From the NCBI GenBank assembly GCA_030063045.1, contig JAQSEB010000031.1, forward strand, positions 558,001 through 622,000: DNA of 64,000 nt, in the 5' to 3' direction. This DNA is from Pratylenchus scribneri (lineage: Eukaryota > Nematoda > Chromadorea > Rhabditida > Pratylenchidae). Below the pieces are notes generated by a model, which was given only the letters and a program-made list of their open reading frames with translations, searched no databases and was not told the origin of the DNA. The translations under genes were made by a program, and so were the position numbers. Positions 46,860 through 59,912 of the stretch are shown one piece after another (positions within the stretch are counted from its first letter, which is position 1; each line of letters begins with the position of its first letter).

Positions 46860-48785
46860 ATGTCAAACATTTATATCACTGAGCCGGCCACAAAAGGGAA
46901 AATTTGTTTGGAAACCACCGTTGGCCCAATCGACATTGAATTATGGAGTCGAGAATGCCCATTAGCTTGTCGCAATTTTGTGCAATTATGCATGGAAGGT
47001 TAATTTGAATATTAACAATTTAAAATGGACTAAATATAAATATATTAAGGTTATTACAATGGATGCACATTCCACAGATTGGTGAAAGATTTTATTGTCC
47101 AAACTGGCGATCCAACGGGAACTGGCCACGGCGGCGAATCAATTTATGGGGAAATGTTCAAAGTAATATTCACATTTAAAATACGCTGAATTTTTCATTT
47201 TTTTAGAATGAAATTCATCAAAGGTTGAAATTTAGCAGAAGAGGATTGGTTGGAATGGCCGGCGAGAAAAAGGATCAAAATAATTCACAATTTTTCTTTA
47301 CACTTGGACAAGCAAGTGAATTGACCGGCAAACATACACTTTTTGGAAAGGTAAATTAAATAATATTATTTAAAAATATATTTCCCATAGGTTGTTGGCG
47401 ACACAATATTCAATTTAATGAAATTAAATGAATATGAAGTGGACAAAAATGAACGACCAGTTTATTTGCACAAAATCACCGGGGCCAACATTTTGGTTAA
47501 TCCATTCAACGACATAAAACCTCGAATCTTAAAAAATGAAAAGAAAAAAGAAAGAAAACGTGAAAGGGGGGAAAAGGAGAAAATGGAAATTCCGGCCAAA
47601 AAGAATACATCATTACTTTCATTTGGGGATGAAATGGAGGAAGATGAACAACAAATTGCAAAATTGAATTATAAATTGAAGGGGAAAAGTGCGCATGATG
47701 TTTTGGATGATGAATTATTGAGCAAGGAAATGGCAGTGAAACCGGAGGAATTGAAAAACAGCAAAGGAGGAGAAGAGGTTTTATAAAAATATAAAATAAA
47801 TAAATAATATTGAATTGCACAGGAAATTGATGAGATGGAGAAGGAGGGCCGTTTGGATCGAATAAAGAATAAATTTGGCAAAGGAAATAATAAAAAGAAG
47901 AAATTTGATGATGGCGAACAAGAAGAGGAGGATTTAAACAAATTGGTGGATAATCAAAAAGAGGAGGAAAAACAAAAAGAAATGTAATTAAAAAATATAA
48001 TATGAAAATAATAATTGATTTTAGGGAGAAAATTAGCGCAGAATTGAAGCAACTCCAAAAGGAATATAAAAAATCGATAAAACCGAAAGTCGAGAAAGAG
48101 GAAAAAGGTAAAAATTTTGCAGAGCATAAATTAAAATAATTCAATTTTATAATTATTATTGAAGAAGAAAGCAATTCTGGCGGCATGAAAATGTACAACA
48201 AATTGAAATTAAAATTTAAAAGTGAAACAAAGGGAATTGTCAAAAGTTTGGACCCAAAAAGAGAGGATCAGGTATAAAAAATAAATCCCAAAATTAATTT
48301 TTATTTATTTTAGACGATTGCTTTGCTCGAACGTTTCCAAACAAAATTGGAGCGAGCATCGGTCCAAGGAATTTTGACGGACAAAAAGATTGATATGAGT
48401 GATCAAAAAACGCAAGAGGAAATTATTTTGGCAACATCTGAAGACCAAGGGAAAATTGATTTTGACGCCGAGGATATTCAAGGCGAAGATTGGTGAGCAT
48501 CAAAGAATGGTGGGAGCAAATTATTTAAATTATTTATTCAGGATGAACCATGAATTAGTGGCCCCTGAGGATACATCGGGCGTGACAAAAGCAAGGGATG
48601 CAAATTTGAGGGAAGAGGACGAAGATTGGTAAATATCAAAAATATATTTTGACCATTAAAATGGAATTCACTTTTTAAGGTATCCAATCGATGACCCAAG
48701 GAATAAAATGAATGTACGAAAAAGAACGCAAGGAGGAAAAATGCCGGATTTGTTTGCAAATGCAGAACCAATGGCATTACCTTGA
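46860..48785 (+). CDS. CWC27: Spliceosome-associated cyclophilin CWC27
   Basis: Cyclophilin-like component of the activated spliceosome (human CWC27/SDCCAG10). It starts [18 protein letters not shown] at 46860. The cyclophilin domain follows: [86 protein letters not shown]. Glu replaces the active-site Trp at the ASEL position, as in CWC27 proteins, which lack strong prolyl isomerase activity. A long Lys/Glu-rich coiled C-terminal half follows ([34 protein letters not shown]), then acidic [14 protein letters not shown] and [16 protein letters not shown], and it ends ANAEPMALP. Several short introns interrupt it. It may be co-transcribed with tpi-1. Confidence 0.94.
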
Positions 48786-48897
48786 ACATATACTTTTATT
48801 TTTCATGGAAAATAATAATCATTTGAAAATTGGCATATTTTTTGATAAAATGTATTAATTTGATGAGGAATTATTTCTTTGGCTCAATCAGTCAACA

Positions 48898-51800
48898 CGG
48901 GCATTAATTAAATATTTGCAGCAATGAGTGAGTAGTTGTTTGCCATTTAGCATCCTTTGATTTGCATCCCTTAAATAAATTTAATCATTATTAATTATTT
49001 AATATTCACCCACAACCTTGTGTACAAATCCAGTCCATATTGGCCTTCGTCCGGGAATTCTAAGTTAATTATTACCTCCTCATCCTCAACACTACAATGA
49101 ACACATTTTTGTAAATGTTTGCTTTCCATTCCATTTCTATGCAAATTTGCAACAAATTCGCTCAAGGGCTTCATCATTCTTAATTTAATTGAATAAAATT
49201 ATTTCCATTGCCCTTTCCTTTTTTTACTTAAATCGTATTTCGGCATATTGGTCACAGTTGATGATTGCCTCCGGGTGCGTTTGCGGAATTAAATCTTTCA
49301 ATGGGATTTGGGCAATTTATTCATTTCCCTTTAAACGGATACTAACCAAATAAACGAATTGCTTTTGCCGGGCCCCATTCCCCACTGGCGCATTCTGGCA
49401 AAGGGACCATTACGTGAGAAAGATGTTCACAAACAATCTATAAAAGAATAATAATGATCAAAGGAGAAGGATTGGATTGTTACTTTAAATTTGCAAATGC
49501 TTTTGAATTTAATTGGCTGTCCCGTGAGGTAATATTCGGGGGACACCATATTGGCGAAAATGTCCAAAAGGAGGGGTCGAGTAGTGGGCACATGGACCCG
49601 AAAATATAGGATTCCGTTTTGGGTGGCGGATTGCATCACAAAACGTTTAAGATTGAGTCCATTCTCCAATTCCACTTCATCCGAGTCAAAAAAGCGCAAA
49701 TTATAGTGAAAAATGAGATTGTCCAATGCCTCGGGGCCCATTGAAATGCTGACGCTCACTGCCCCAGATTTGTCGGCTTTAACGACAGATTGGAGCCGAG
49801 CATCGGTGAAACGAAGTCCATAACGGAAAAACAATGATCGGACGAAAGGTAATTGCTCAAATTGACGAAGGTTGATTGGACGAGGCAAACTGGGCAAAAA
49901 TACAAAATAAAATTGAATGGGGGTAAATTGGAAATGGGAACTAACAGCTGCCATTGGGCATCATCCGGGAAGAATTCATAGATCATTTCCTCCTATCAAA
50001 TTATTTTAATTTTCCCCATTTATTCATAATCCAATCCAACCGGATCTGTCATAAAATAATGATCATCGTATTCATAGCGCAAATTGGCCATTCCTTCTCC
50101 ATTTGAATGATTATTATTTGCCTCCATTGTTGATGATGAATGATTGCCGTTCTTTTTACCCTCTTTGGCGTTCACCAAATGCCGTGCACCCCAATTGCAT
50201 TGGACAAATCTATTTAAGCAATATATTTAACTTAATCACATTAAAATGTATTTTGGCAATCTCACCGCCATGAACCATCCAAAAAAACTGCATTCCAAGT
50301 GTTCCGAAAACGGCCATCCTCAAATGTTAGTCCAGGCTGATAGCCCGCCGATTTACTGAATCCTTTGATGACCACACAATGAAGCCCAGCATAGCTACAT
50401 AATCTTTTGAATAGGACATGATAACTTTCGGTGCCATATTTGATTCCACGCAAAATGCCCATCGGTGTACTGTACAAATAATTTTAATATTATTTCTTCC
50501 CTTCCCATCTTCCCCAAGGACTAATCAAAATGGTGAATATTGCCTCAGGCAAAATATTCTTCTAATTGATGTCCCTTTGAAATATGAATCCCCAAAATGA
50601 CTCACTCTTCGCTAATATTCTTGTCAAAACTCATCACATTCAAATTCTTCACGGTTATCCAACGATAGATGGCCCGTGCCTTAAATTCATTCGCATTTTA
50701 TATTACATTTTCCCTTTTTTGAATGGACCTTATCCACATCGGATCGGGCGCCAGCGATCAAAGAGTGAATTAATTCGGTGAATGTTTGCACTTCTTGATT
50801 GGCAACACTCACTGCAATTTGATCAATTTGACTGAAAACGGCCGTATCCGTGTAAATATGTCTGAAATTGGGGAAATGTTGATGAGCAGGGAATGTTGTG
50901 GCCAAATTGTGTGAACCTTTTGCTGCAAGAAGGTGGCATTGGGGGAGGAGGTGTTGTTGGATAGGAGGGCAAAAGGGCACCGCCACTGCAACTGCTGGTT
51001 GTCTCCTCCTCAACGTCCATTTGATTAGTTCGGGCTTGTCGAAAAAGGTCCAACTTTTTGGGCAATTTGGATTCATTTTTCAACATGTTTTTGTTTTTAC
51101 CATTTCCTTGGCCTGTTGATCCACCAATTCTGCCGTTTTTAGCCTTTCTCTTTCTTTCCTTTTTGAGTTGATTGTTTCCAGCTTTTTCTCCTTTTTCAGT
51201 GTAAATTCCCTCAACAAATTTTCCCTTTCCACGCCTTTTGCATGTCCTCTTTCATATTTTCGGGCAAAATCCTGCAATGCCCTTTCCCATTCCTCCCTCG
51301 TTTCCTCCTCAAATTTTTTCATTTCCTCTTTTCTTTGTTCATCAAATTCTTCATAAAGTTTGTCCTCATTTTGGCGATGCAACAATTCCAAACGTGTTTG
51401 TGTATCGTAATCGACTATAAAGGATTGTTGGCCATTTCCAAAATAATTTAACACTGACCAATGTATTTTGCGCCTTCATGTTTGATTTTTGGATACGGCT
51501 TCCTCACCTGAGTCACTTTCATTGCGTGCTAATAAATGTCCACCTTTATTTGATTCCCAATCCACTTAATACCGCAATTTTCATATCATGAAGGCCAGCA
51601 TCCGTTGGTCTTTGCCTTTGTTCAATATTATTATTTTGTTGCTGAAAATGATGATGGTGGCCATTTGTGGATGAACCATTCCCAGGGGAATGAGGCAGAA
51701 TTGGAAGTGTTGGGTCGTGGGGTTTGGCAATTGGGACATGATTTCGACAATAAACTTCTTGATCCTCTGTGGACCTTTAATCGGAAATGATCAAATTATA

Positions 51801-52026
51801 TTTGGGATTGGATTGGATTAGATTCACTCTCGATTGTTGCAATATGTCTTCAATGCAAGCCTCGATCCACACATATAACTTTAAATGGGAATGGAAAATA
51901 ATCCCCAAAAATGAATTGAAACCATTTGAAGCATCCCTGATGGAAAAAGGCGCCATCCTTCAATGGACCAATTTTATCCGTTGGATATACCGGCTTATTA
52001 CAACGTTGGCACAAATCTTTGGACAT
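48898..52026 (-). CDS. ltd-1: LIM and transglutaminase-like domain protein (LTD-1/hillarin)
   Basis: Cytoskeleton-associated protein of the hillarin/kyphoscoliosis-peptidase family. It starts MSKDLCQRCNKPVYPTDK at 52024-52026. The LIM domain spans three exons: CQRC, HQGCFKCYVCG, VYCRNH. A Pro/His/Gln linker leads to DMKIAHAMKVTQVRKPYPK, then a long charged coiled coil (YEEFDEQRKEEMKKFEEET). The transglutaminase-like core has AIYRWITVKNLN, ILRGIKYGTESYHVLFKRLC, KSAGYQPG and NTWNAVFLDGSWRFVQCNWG; beta-rich repeats follow (LPFVRSLFFRYGL, LILD-like IFHYNLRFFDSDE, LLLDIFANMVSPEYYLTG, PLPECASGEWGPAKA). It ends HCCKYLINARVD. Where active enzymes have Cys, His and Asp, this protein has no Cys before ESYHVL, Asn in NTWN and Asn in QCNWG, so it is probably non-catalytic, as hillarins appear to be. 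A CCATAG trans-splice-like acceptor abuts the ATG. Confidence 0.92.
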
Positions 52027-55000
52027 CTATGGAATATGATTGAATCACGATTTAAATGGGAATAGGGGGTGGTCGAGAATGTGAGGCACTTGACTTAGAT
52101 TATGCGGGGGAATTGGCGCACAAAAGTGGATTTGATTGGATTGAATGAAAATGTCAATTGCCCATTAAAAGATCGAAGGATAATCTATAAATGGGATTAT
52201 GGACAAAATGGGCTTAAAATGGTGGAATATTTGGATGGGGTTGATGGTAAATAAATTGGCCAAAGTGTGACCAAGTATTTTGCAGAATAAATTGGAGTGG
52301 TCTACCCTAAAAAGGGAGGAAGGGGGCAATCATCCTATTTATGTGTTTATTTGACTATTGTATTTGATTTTTTGTTACCAAAAAACTTTTCGAAATCATT
52401 TCCTCCCGGGGATCGGTTTTGCACTGTTTTCTTCCCCTCGAATGTTTGCCATTGTTTGGGAAAGTCAATTGTGGGTGGGAAATGGGATATTCCGGGGAAT
52501 ATTATTCCATCCAACAATAACAAAACAATCCATCCCCTCTTTCCCTCCTCAAGTGCCCGAATTGTTGCCTCATTCACATTCAATGGCCATTGCGGCATAT
52601 CCTATCCATCCATCCTTAGTGAATATTTCATCCATTTTTGGATTTTATTTTTGGAATAATAAAAAGAATTCGTTGTCCATTTTTTGGGAGAATCAATGTG
52701 CGCGAGAATGGGGGAAAAGGTCATTCCATTCCAATCCTCTTCCGCCTTCCCAATGCCCCCATCCCCCATATTATTCATCATCAGCCTTGTTATTGGTGGA
52801 GGAGCACCGAGGGGGGGGGGATGGACGCGCGGGGAGTAGGCTATTTTGGATGGATGAATGAATTGGAAATGGACATCCATCGATTGGATTTGGGAGATTT
52901 TCATTTGGATACCATTTTTGGGCATTAATTAATATAAAGAGAATAATTTTGGCTAAAAAGGGAATGAAAATGGATGATTCATTTTATTGGCATTTATTTG
53001 AGGCGGAGATTTCATCTTGATTTTAGTGAATGGAAATTGAAGAATTTGAGGAATTTGAATGAATAATTTGAATTTAATTAAATTTACCAACCAAAATGAT
53101 GAAAGGCGCAGCCATTTTTCATAATAAATTGGCACAAAATTAGAGGAAATTGAATTCAAAGCTGAAAATTAAAGGAAAAACATTTAGGTGGTTTTCATTT
53201 TTTGGGAAATTTAATAAAAGGTTATAATGGTGGGATGAAATTGCTGGAGGGATAATTTTCAAAGGGAATGGAAAGGGGAATTGAGGGGAATAATGCCCTG
53301 AGGGCATATTCATCCCCCCTTCAAATGAATCCACCAATTTTCTGATCATCCTCCAATAATCGGGTCAATGAGCGCAACGAGAACGAAGGGGTTTGGGTCA
53401 ATGAAGGGAATGTAATGTCCATCATATTCCATTCCCGTCACGGGGATTTGTCTCGCGCGGAAGAGCAAATAATAAAAATGAGGAAAAATGAAGGGGAAAA
53501 GGGGATTTAGGATGGGCATGAATTGGGCGAAGACGGGGGGATTTGGGGCAAAAAGGGGGGAAGAAAACGATGGGAAAGTGGGGGAATGGGGACAGTCGGT
53601 TTTCGACGGTTTTTTACGATCGGTGAAGGGGAAGGAAAAGCCAAGGAAATGTAAAAATGGATGGAAGAAGGAATGAGCCCAAAGAATGGAAAGGAAAAAG
53701 CCAATTTTAGCCTTTTCTTTTGCCCACATTAGGAAAGACCCCCGTGGTTTGGCTGCTTGTCGAATGAATTGATGACAAATTGGGTGAAAAAATTCTTTAT
53801 GATTGTTGTTGAATAAAAATGGAATAAATTTCAATTTTTATGTTTGAATATTCCATTCATTGATTGGAATGAATGGCCAATCAACAATTCCTGATGCCCT
53901 AAATTGTTGACAATAAATTTGGGAGGAATTTTATCAAAAAATTCGATTCCCCTCCTTTTTTGTGCTTTGAAAACAATAATTTAATCGGAACACACTTTGG
54001 TGGAGTTGTTCTCTAAAATCGGAAGTTTATTCGCAAAAAGAATTATAGGCCACCATCATCCAGTCCCAAAGAGCAATCAACGCAACCAAAATCATCGAAT
54101 GGATCCAATTTATTTAGTGCTTCCTCCACACTCAAATCCAATCCAATTCTTATATAAAGCAATCCACTTCTTCCTTTATGGGTTGGCTAAAATGCTTCTT
54201 CTTTGATGATGGCGAAGGAAGTGAAGAATTGGGGGAAGGGATGAGATGACTATGCCTTGGGCAAATGAGCTCAATCGGCGCTGATTGCGGGGAATGGGAT
54301 TTGGGAAGGAATGTTGGGGCGCAACTGGGTTGCGAATTGTGGGATTTGCCAGGGGGAAGAAGCATCAAGGAAAAGGGAGATGGCCACTTATTAATGGGCT
54401 CGATGGATGGACCAAAATTCTGATTGCACATTTCCAATAATAACTGGTTGAGGTGAAGATCAACGCCCAAATTGAAATTTATATAACAGCTGGGCTACTT
54501 CAATAGACGCTTTTGGGCCTTGGACCTTGGATGGATTTGAATGAAATTGATGATAATCCAAAAAGATAAATTCAAATTAAATCATTTGAGATGATTAATT
54601 AAGGATGAGTATGGGGCAAATCTGAAGAGAAGAAAAGGAAAAAGAGGGAGTCCGAGGTAGGTGAATCCGTTCACATACAAAAGCCATCGAGCGGCGGTGT
54701 TTTAATGCAAAGGCCGGTTTCTCTTATTTTCTTCCTCTTTTCCATACAATTTTCCACGTTCGATTCAAGTTGACCTTGCATAAAGCTTTTAGTTCTGCTT
54801 CTGCGCAACAGCTCCGCCGTTGAAACACGCAATGATGGGCTTGGAAAAGGAGGAATTAAGGGAATGAAAAAGCAGATAAATGAACCCTGTTTAAAAGAGA
54901 GAACATTTATCCGTATTTTAGCTGACAATAACAATGAATGAATGCCCTCTGTGCGGAATGTGGATGCTGGATGGTTAGCTTTTTAATACGGTATATGAAT

Positions 55001-55253
55001 TGAAAATTATTTTATTGGCGAATTGTCACAAGATGACAAATTATCTTTTAATAAAAAAATAAAAAAAAGAAAAAAAAGGGAAAATAAAAAGCACCAAAAC
55101 GGTTTGGTTTCGCGCCGTGCCGTTCCCGAGCTGCCAACCACAAAGCCGCCGATTTTCATATTATAATTCTATATTTTTTTATTAATTAATCAGCATTACT
55201 TTAATCAGTCCACTCAAAAATTAATTTTTAAAGGTTTATTTGAATTCATAAAA
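52027..55253. other. 3.2 kb gene-poor region (ltd-1 / MSH6)
   Basis: I find no supported gene. Many overlapping open frames exist on both strands (up to 167 codons), but they show Pro/Ser/Phe/His bias and no recognisable motif. The sequence is less AT-rich than intron DNA and has pyrimidine- and purine-rich runs (AAAAGGGG, CCCCATCC), a G9 run near 52811, and TATAAAG-like words near 54150. One minus-strand frame (54150-54470) and another at 54671-54934 look slightly more protein-like, but neither has neighbours or splice sites that fit. Promoters of the two divergent genes must lie here. Confidence 0.45.
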
Positions 55254-58200
55254 ATGTCAGCTAAAAAGAATTCTACTGGGCGTCAAAGTAATTTGTTCGC
55301 CTTTTTCCAAAAAACTCCAAAAAGTGAAGAACCTTCGAATTCGAAAGTTGATAAAGTAAGTGTTGATAATTGATGAATTTCGGATATTTAAATTTTAGAT
55401 TGACGATGAACAAGAAAATATGCCGGATGATGATGGAACATCAAAGCCACCACAAAGGAGCACAAATTCAACGCCATTAACAAAAAGAGGAGGAACAATG
55501 CAAATGGAAAATAATTTGGAAAACACTCCCACCGCTCGAACTGGATCAATCATTATTGAATCGGACGATGAAGAAGAAAGCAATTTGATTGGATTCCTGA
55601 GTTGTGCTGCATCATTTTCATCTGCACCTCCGACAAAACGACGTCGAGTTATTGTGTCTTCCGATTCTGATGATGACGGAAATTTGGAAAAAATCAAAGA
55701 CAAAAATGAAACTCCAATTCGAAGCAAAAAAAGGAAGGAAGAGAAAGAAGAGGTTGTCCGAAATGAGGATGTGAAAATGGAATTGGACGAAAGTGGACCA
55801 AAATCAAAGGAAAAAGTGAAACCGAAGAAAACATTTGATACAAAAGCAGGAAAATCTTTTGAAGTCAGCGAATCAACGACATCCTTCATCAATTCATTCG
55901 TATATTTCATTCATTTCAAATAAATATTAAATTAATTATTTTTAGAGTTTTGCAGAAAATGTGGAAGAAAATAATCCAAATCAAAATGAAGGGAAAATGA
56001 CCAAAAAATTGAGCAAAATGAAATTGGCAAAAATTGATGAAGAAGAACATTTTCCCCATTTGGATTATCCGCATTTGAAGCCGGAAAATATTAAGGATGC
56101 AAATGGCCGAAGACCAACAGATCCAAATTATGATCCAAAAACATTGCACATTCCTAGCGATTTTTTGAAATCCCAAACTCCAGGTATTTTCTTAATTATT
56201 CATTTCATTAAAATTTGTTATTTTCAGCTCATCAACAATGGTGGAAAATGAAGGCAAAATATTTTGACACAGTTCTCTTTTTTAAAGGTAAATTATTTAG
56301 GTTGAAATATTTAATCAATTAATATTCTTTTAGTTGGAAAATTCTACGAACTTTTTCATATGGATGCGGTCATTGGGGTGGAAAATTTGGGATTGGCCTA
56401 TATGAGGGTTGGAAATGAACTTTAATATTTAAATAAAATGAGAATTTTAGGGAAAATTTGCCCACGCTGGATTCCCAGAAATTGCTTATGGTCGATTTGC
56501 GGATCAATTAGTGAATCGAGGTTAGTTTTAATTTTGGAAAATTTGTTCAATAATTCTTCGATTATTTAGGCTATAAAGTGGCCAGAATTGAACAAACCGA
56601 AAAGCCGGAACAATTATTGGAAAGGCAAAAGACGATGATGAGCAATCAAAAGGAAAAAGTGGTTCGAAGAGAAATTTGCAGAGTAACAAGTAAATTTAAA
56701 GGGAATTTTGACAAATAAATAAATTAAAATTGAAGCATTGGGAACAAAAACATATGGAATATTGGATGGAATGGATTCGCGGGAAATGGTCGGAACGATG
56801 GAACCAAATGCAAATTATTTGATGGCATTGACCGAAAAAGTTAATATGGAAAAATGAATTTTAATTTATTTTAATAATTTTAGCAAGAAGAAATTGGTTC
56901 GCCAACACGTTTTGGGATTTGTTTTGTTGATTGTTCGGTTGGACATTTTTTCCTGAGCGAATTCGTCGATGACCATTCACAAAGCAATTTGCGCACACTT
57001 TTGGCCCAAAATTATCCGGCACAATTAATTTATGAGAAAGGGGCATTATCGTCAAGTACAAATTCAATATTAACAACAATGCTGGGCAATGTTAAAAAGG
57101 AAGCACTTTTGCCCAAAAAACAATTCCAAATGGCCGAAAAAACATTGGAAATGGTAAAAAAAATAGATTTTATTTTTAAATGCCAATCAAATTTTCAGCT
57201 CTGTCGAGACAATTATTTGGGCACAAATTATGCAGAATGGCCGGAAATATTGCAAACAATGTTGGTGGATTGTTCAGCAACAATTCCACAACCCGAACCA
57301 AATAAAAAACTTTCCCTTTCCGCATTGGGCGCAATTTTATGGTTAATTTTAATATTAATTTACATTAATTAATTATTTATTTTAGGTATTTAGAGGAATG
57401 TTTAATCGATGTGGAGACGGTCAGCATGAAAAAATTTGAGGAATATATTCCACCATCCATTCAATCATCGACCATTTTGAGAAAATATATGTAAGCTAAA
57501 TTAATAATTAATTAATTTAATTTAATAAATAATTAAAAGGGTACTTGATGGAGTTTCCCTTTTGAATCTGCACATTTTGCCGGCATTATCCCTTTCCAAT
57601 TTTGGGCAAAAGAAATCATCAATGGACAAATCAATTTCGTCATTTTCTCTGTTGAACACAATAAATCGATGCCAAACTGCATTTGGCAAAAGATTAATTC
57701 GCCAATGGATTAGTGCACCAAATTGTGACGAGGAAACACTTTTGGGGAGACAAAATGCGATAAAATGGATGATGGGCGAGGGAATGAGGGCAAAAATGAT
57801 GAAATGTGCCGAAATGCTGAGGAAAGTGCCGGATTTAGAAAGAATGTTCCAAAGGTTCGATTTTGATATTGGATTAATTATTTAAAATTAAATTAGAGTT
57901 CACACAATTGGCCTAAAATATCGATCTGATCCATTGGGAGGTCATCCGGATTCGAGGGCACAAATGTTTGATGCGGAAAAATACAATAAACGAAAAATTC
58001 GAGATTTGTTAATCATTTTGGATGGAATTGGTAAATTTATTGGGAAAATTAATTATAAAAATTGATTTATATTTTAGAACAAATTCAAAAATTGATCAAA
58101 TTATTCAATCAAATAAATGATGAGGCGGAGGAAAAGTAAAATAAATTAATTGAAAAAAATAATTAAAATTTTAAATTTAGAGCGCCAAATTTATTGAAGA

Positions 58201-59912
58201 AATGTTTGGGAATGGACATTTCAAAAATGGAAAATGATTTGGAATATTTTACGGTCAATTTTAAATTTAACCAAAATAGTAAAATTATAAATTTAAGGAA
58301 GCATTTGACAGAGAAAATGCCTTAAAAATGGGAGTAATAATTCCAAGGGGAGGAGTCGATGAAGAATATGACAAATCGAGTGAAGAAGTGGAGGGCCAAA
58401 AGGCAAAATTGGAAACATTTTTGGGTGAAATGAGGAAAAAGCTGAAATGTTCAACAATAAAATATTTTGGAACCGGCAAAAATCAATATCAAATGGAAAT
58501 ACCCGAGGAAAAGTGTGGAAATTTGCCAAAAGAATTCCAAATGATGTCCCGCCGGAAGGTTCATAAAAAAATAAATTAATTTTTAAAAATAAAATTAAAT
58601 TAAAGGGATTTAAACGATATAGTACGCCGGAATTACAAAAATTGGTCAAAAAATTGGTGGATGCCGAAAATCGACAATTGGAAATTTCCTCGGAAGTGAC
58701 CCGAAGAGTTTTTGCCGATTTTGATGAAAGGTCCCTCAATTAAAATGAATAAACCATTCAATAAAATGTGCATTCTCAATTTTAGGAAAAATAAATGGGC
58801 CCAAATTGTGCAGCAAATTGCCATTTTCGATTGCCTCCTTTCGCTGGTCCTTTATGCCCAACATTCTTCACAAAAAATGTGCTTCCCTGAATTTGTGTTC
58901 AATTCAGATGAGGTTTTCCCCTTCAATTTTAATTTAATAAATATTATTTTTTAGCCATTTTTGGAAATTGAACGTGGCTATTATCCATCATTGGTGGATA
59001 TGAAGAATGGAAATGGAGGTGGTGGCTTCGATTTCATTCCGAATAGTTGCAAACTTGGTGGCCAATCCACTGCATTGACAATGTTGCTGACTGGGCCGAA
59101 TATGGGTGGAAAAGTAAAATAAAAAAAATAAATTTAATAAATTCCTCCCAAAAGAGCACTTTAATGCGTCAAGTTGCCTCACTTTGCGTCCTTGCACAAA
59201 TTGTGAGTTCACCAAAATTAAATCCACTTTAATATTATTTAAAGGGTTCAATGGTGCCGGCCGAATCGATGCGGCTTAGCCCAATTGACCGAATATTTTG
59301 CCGGATTGGTGCCAGCGATCGATTGGCAATGGGGCAATCCACATTTTACGTTGAATTGGCCGAAACCAATCGAATAATCCAACAGGCCACTCGCCACTCC
59401 CTCGTCATCATCGACGAATTGGGCAGAGGAACGAGGTTAAATTGCATTCAAAATTCATTTATATTTGTTATTCAATTTTAGCACTCACGATGGAACGGCC
59501 ATTGCTGCGGCCGTCCTCAAACATATTTCAAATAAAATCCGTTGCCGGACCATTTTCTCCACCCATTATCATTCACTTTGCAAATTCGTCTCCCCCCGTG
59601 AGGACAATATCCAATTTGCGCATATGGTTTGAATATTATATTTTCGAAATATTATTTTAATTTAAAATAGGCTTGTATTGTGGAAAATGCGAATATGGAG
59701 GATCCAACAATGGAATCGGTCACTTTCCTGTACACTTTGACCGAGGGAATTTGCGATAAATCATACGGGTTTTATACGGCAAAAATGGCCGGAATTGATG
59801 ATAAAGTAAACCAAAACAATTCAATTACATTCAAATCCTTTCTTTTCAGGTTGTGCGAAAAGCATTCAATGCATCAAAAATGTTGATGAAAAAGTCGAGA
59901 ATGGGAAAATGA
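55254..59912 (+). CDS. msh-6: DNA mismatch repair protein MSH6
   Basis: MutS-alpha subunit that recognises base mismatches with MSH2 in the nucleus. It starts [20 protein letters not shown] at 55254, which includes a PCNA-binding box (Q-x-x-L-x-x-FF). An acidic, Ser/Lys-rich, disordered region follows, without a PWWP domain. The mismatch-binding domain contains [18 protein letters not shown], the F-x-E wedge. Connector, lever and clamp domains follow ([36 protein letters not shown]). The ATPase has Walker [18 protein letters not shown], split by an intron after GGK, then [20 protein letters not shown], Walker [17 protein letters not shown] and the switch FSTHYHSLC. It ends [11 protein letters not shown], roughly 1,100 aa, slightly short for the family mainly because of the N-terminus. 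About twenty introns are all GT-AG. Confidence 0.96.

Noticed and set aside
52297..53834. Several overlapping open frames of 90-167 codons
   Set aside because: They overlap each other on both strands, are rich in Pro/Ser/Phe/His, and show no domain or consistent exon structure.
54671..54934. Minus-strand frame and a GTTCGATTC T-loop-like string near 54760 (possible tRNA)
   Set aside because: The bases around GTTCGATTC cannot form a T stem, and no acceptor or anticodon arm could be paired. The open frame has no family match.
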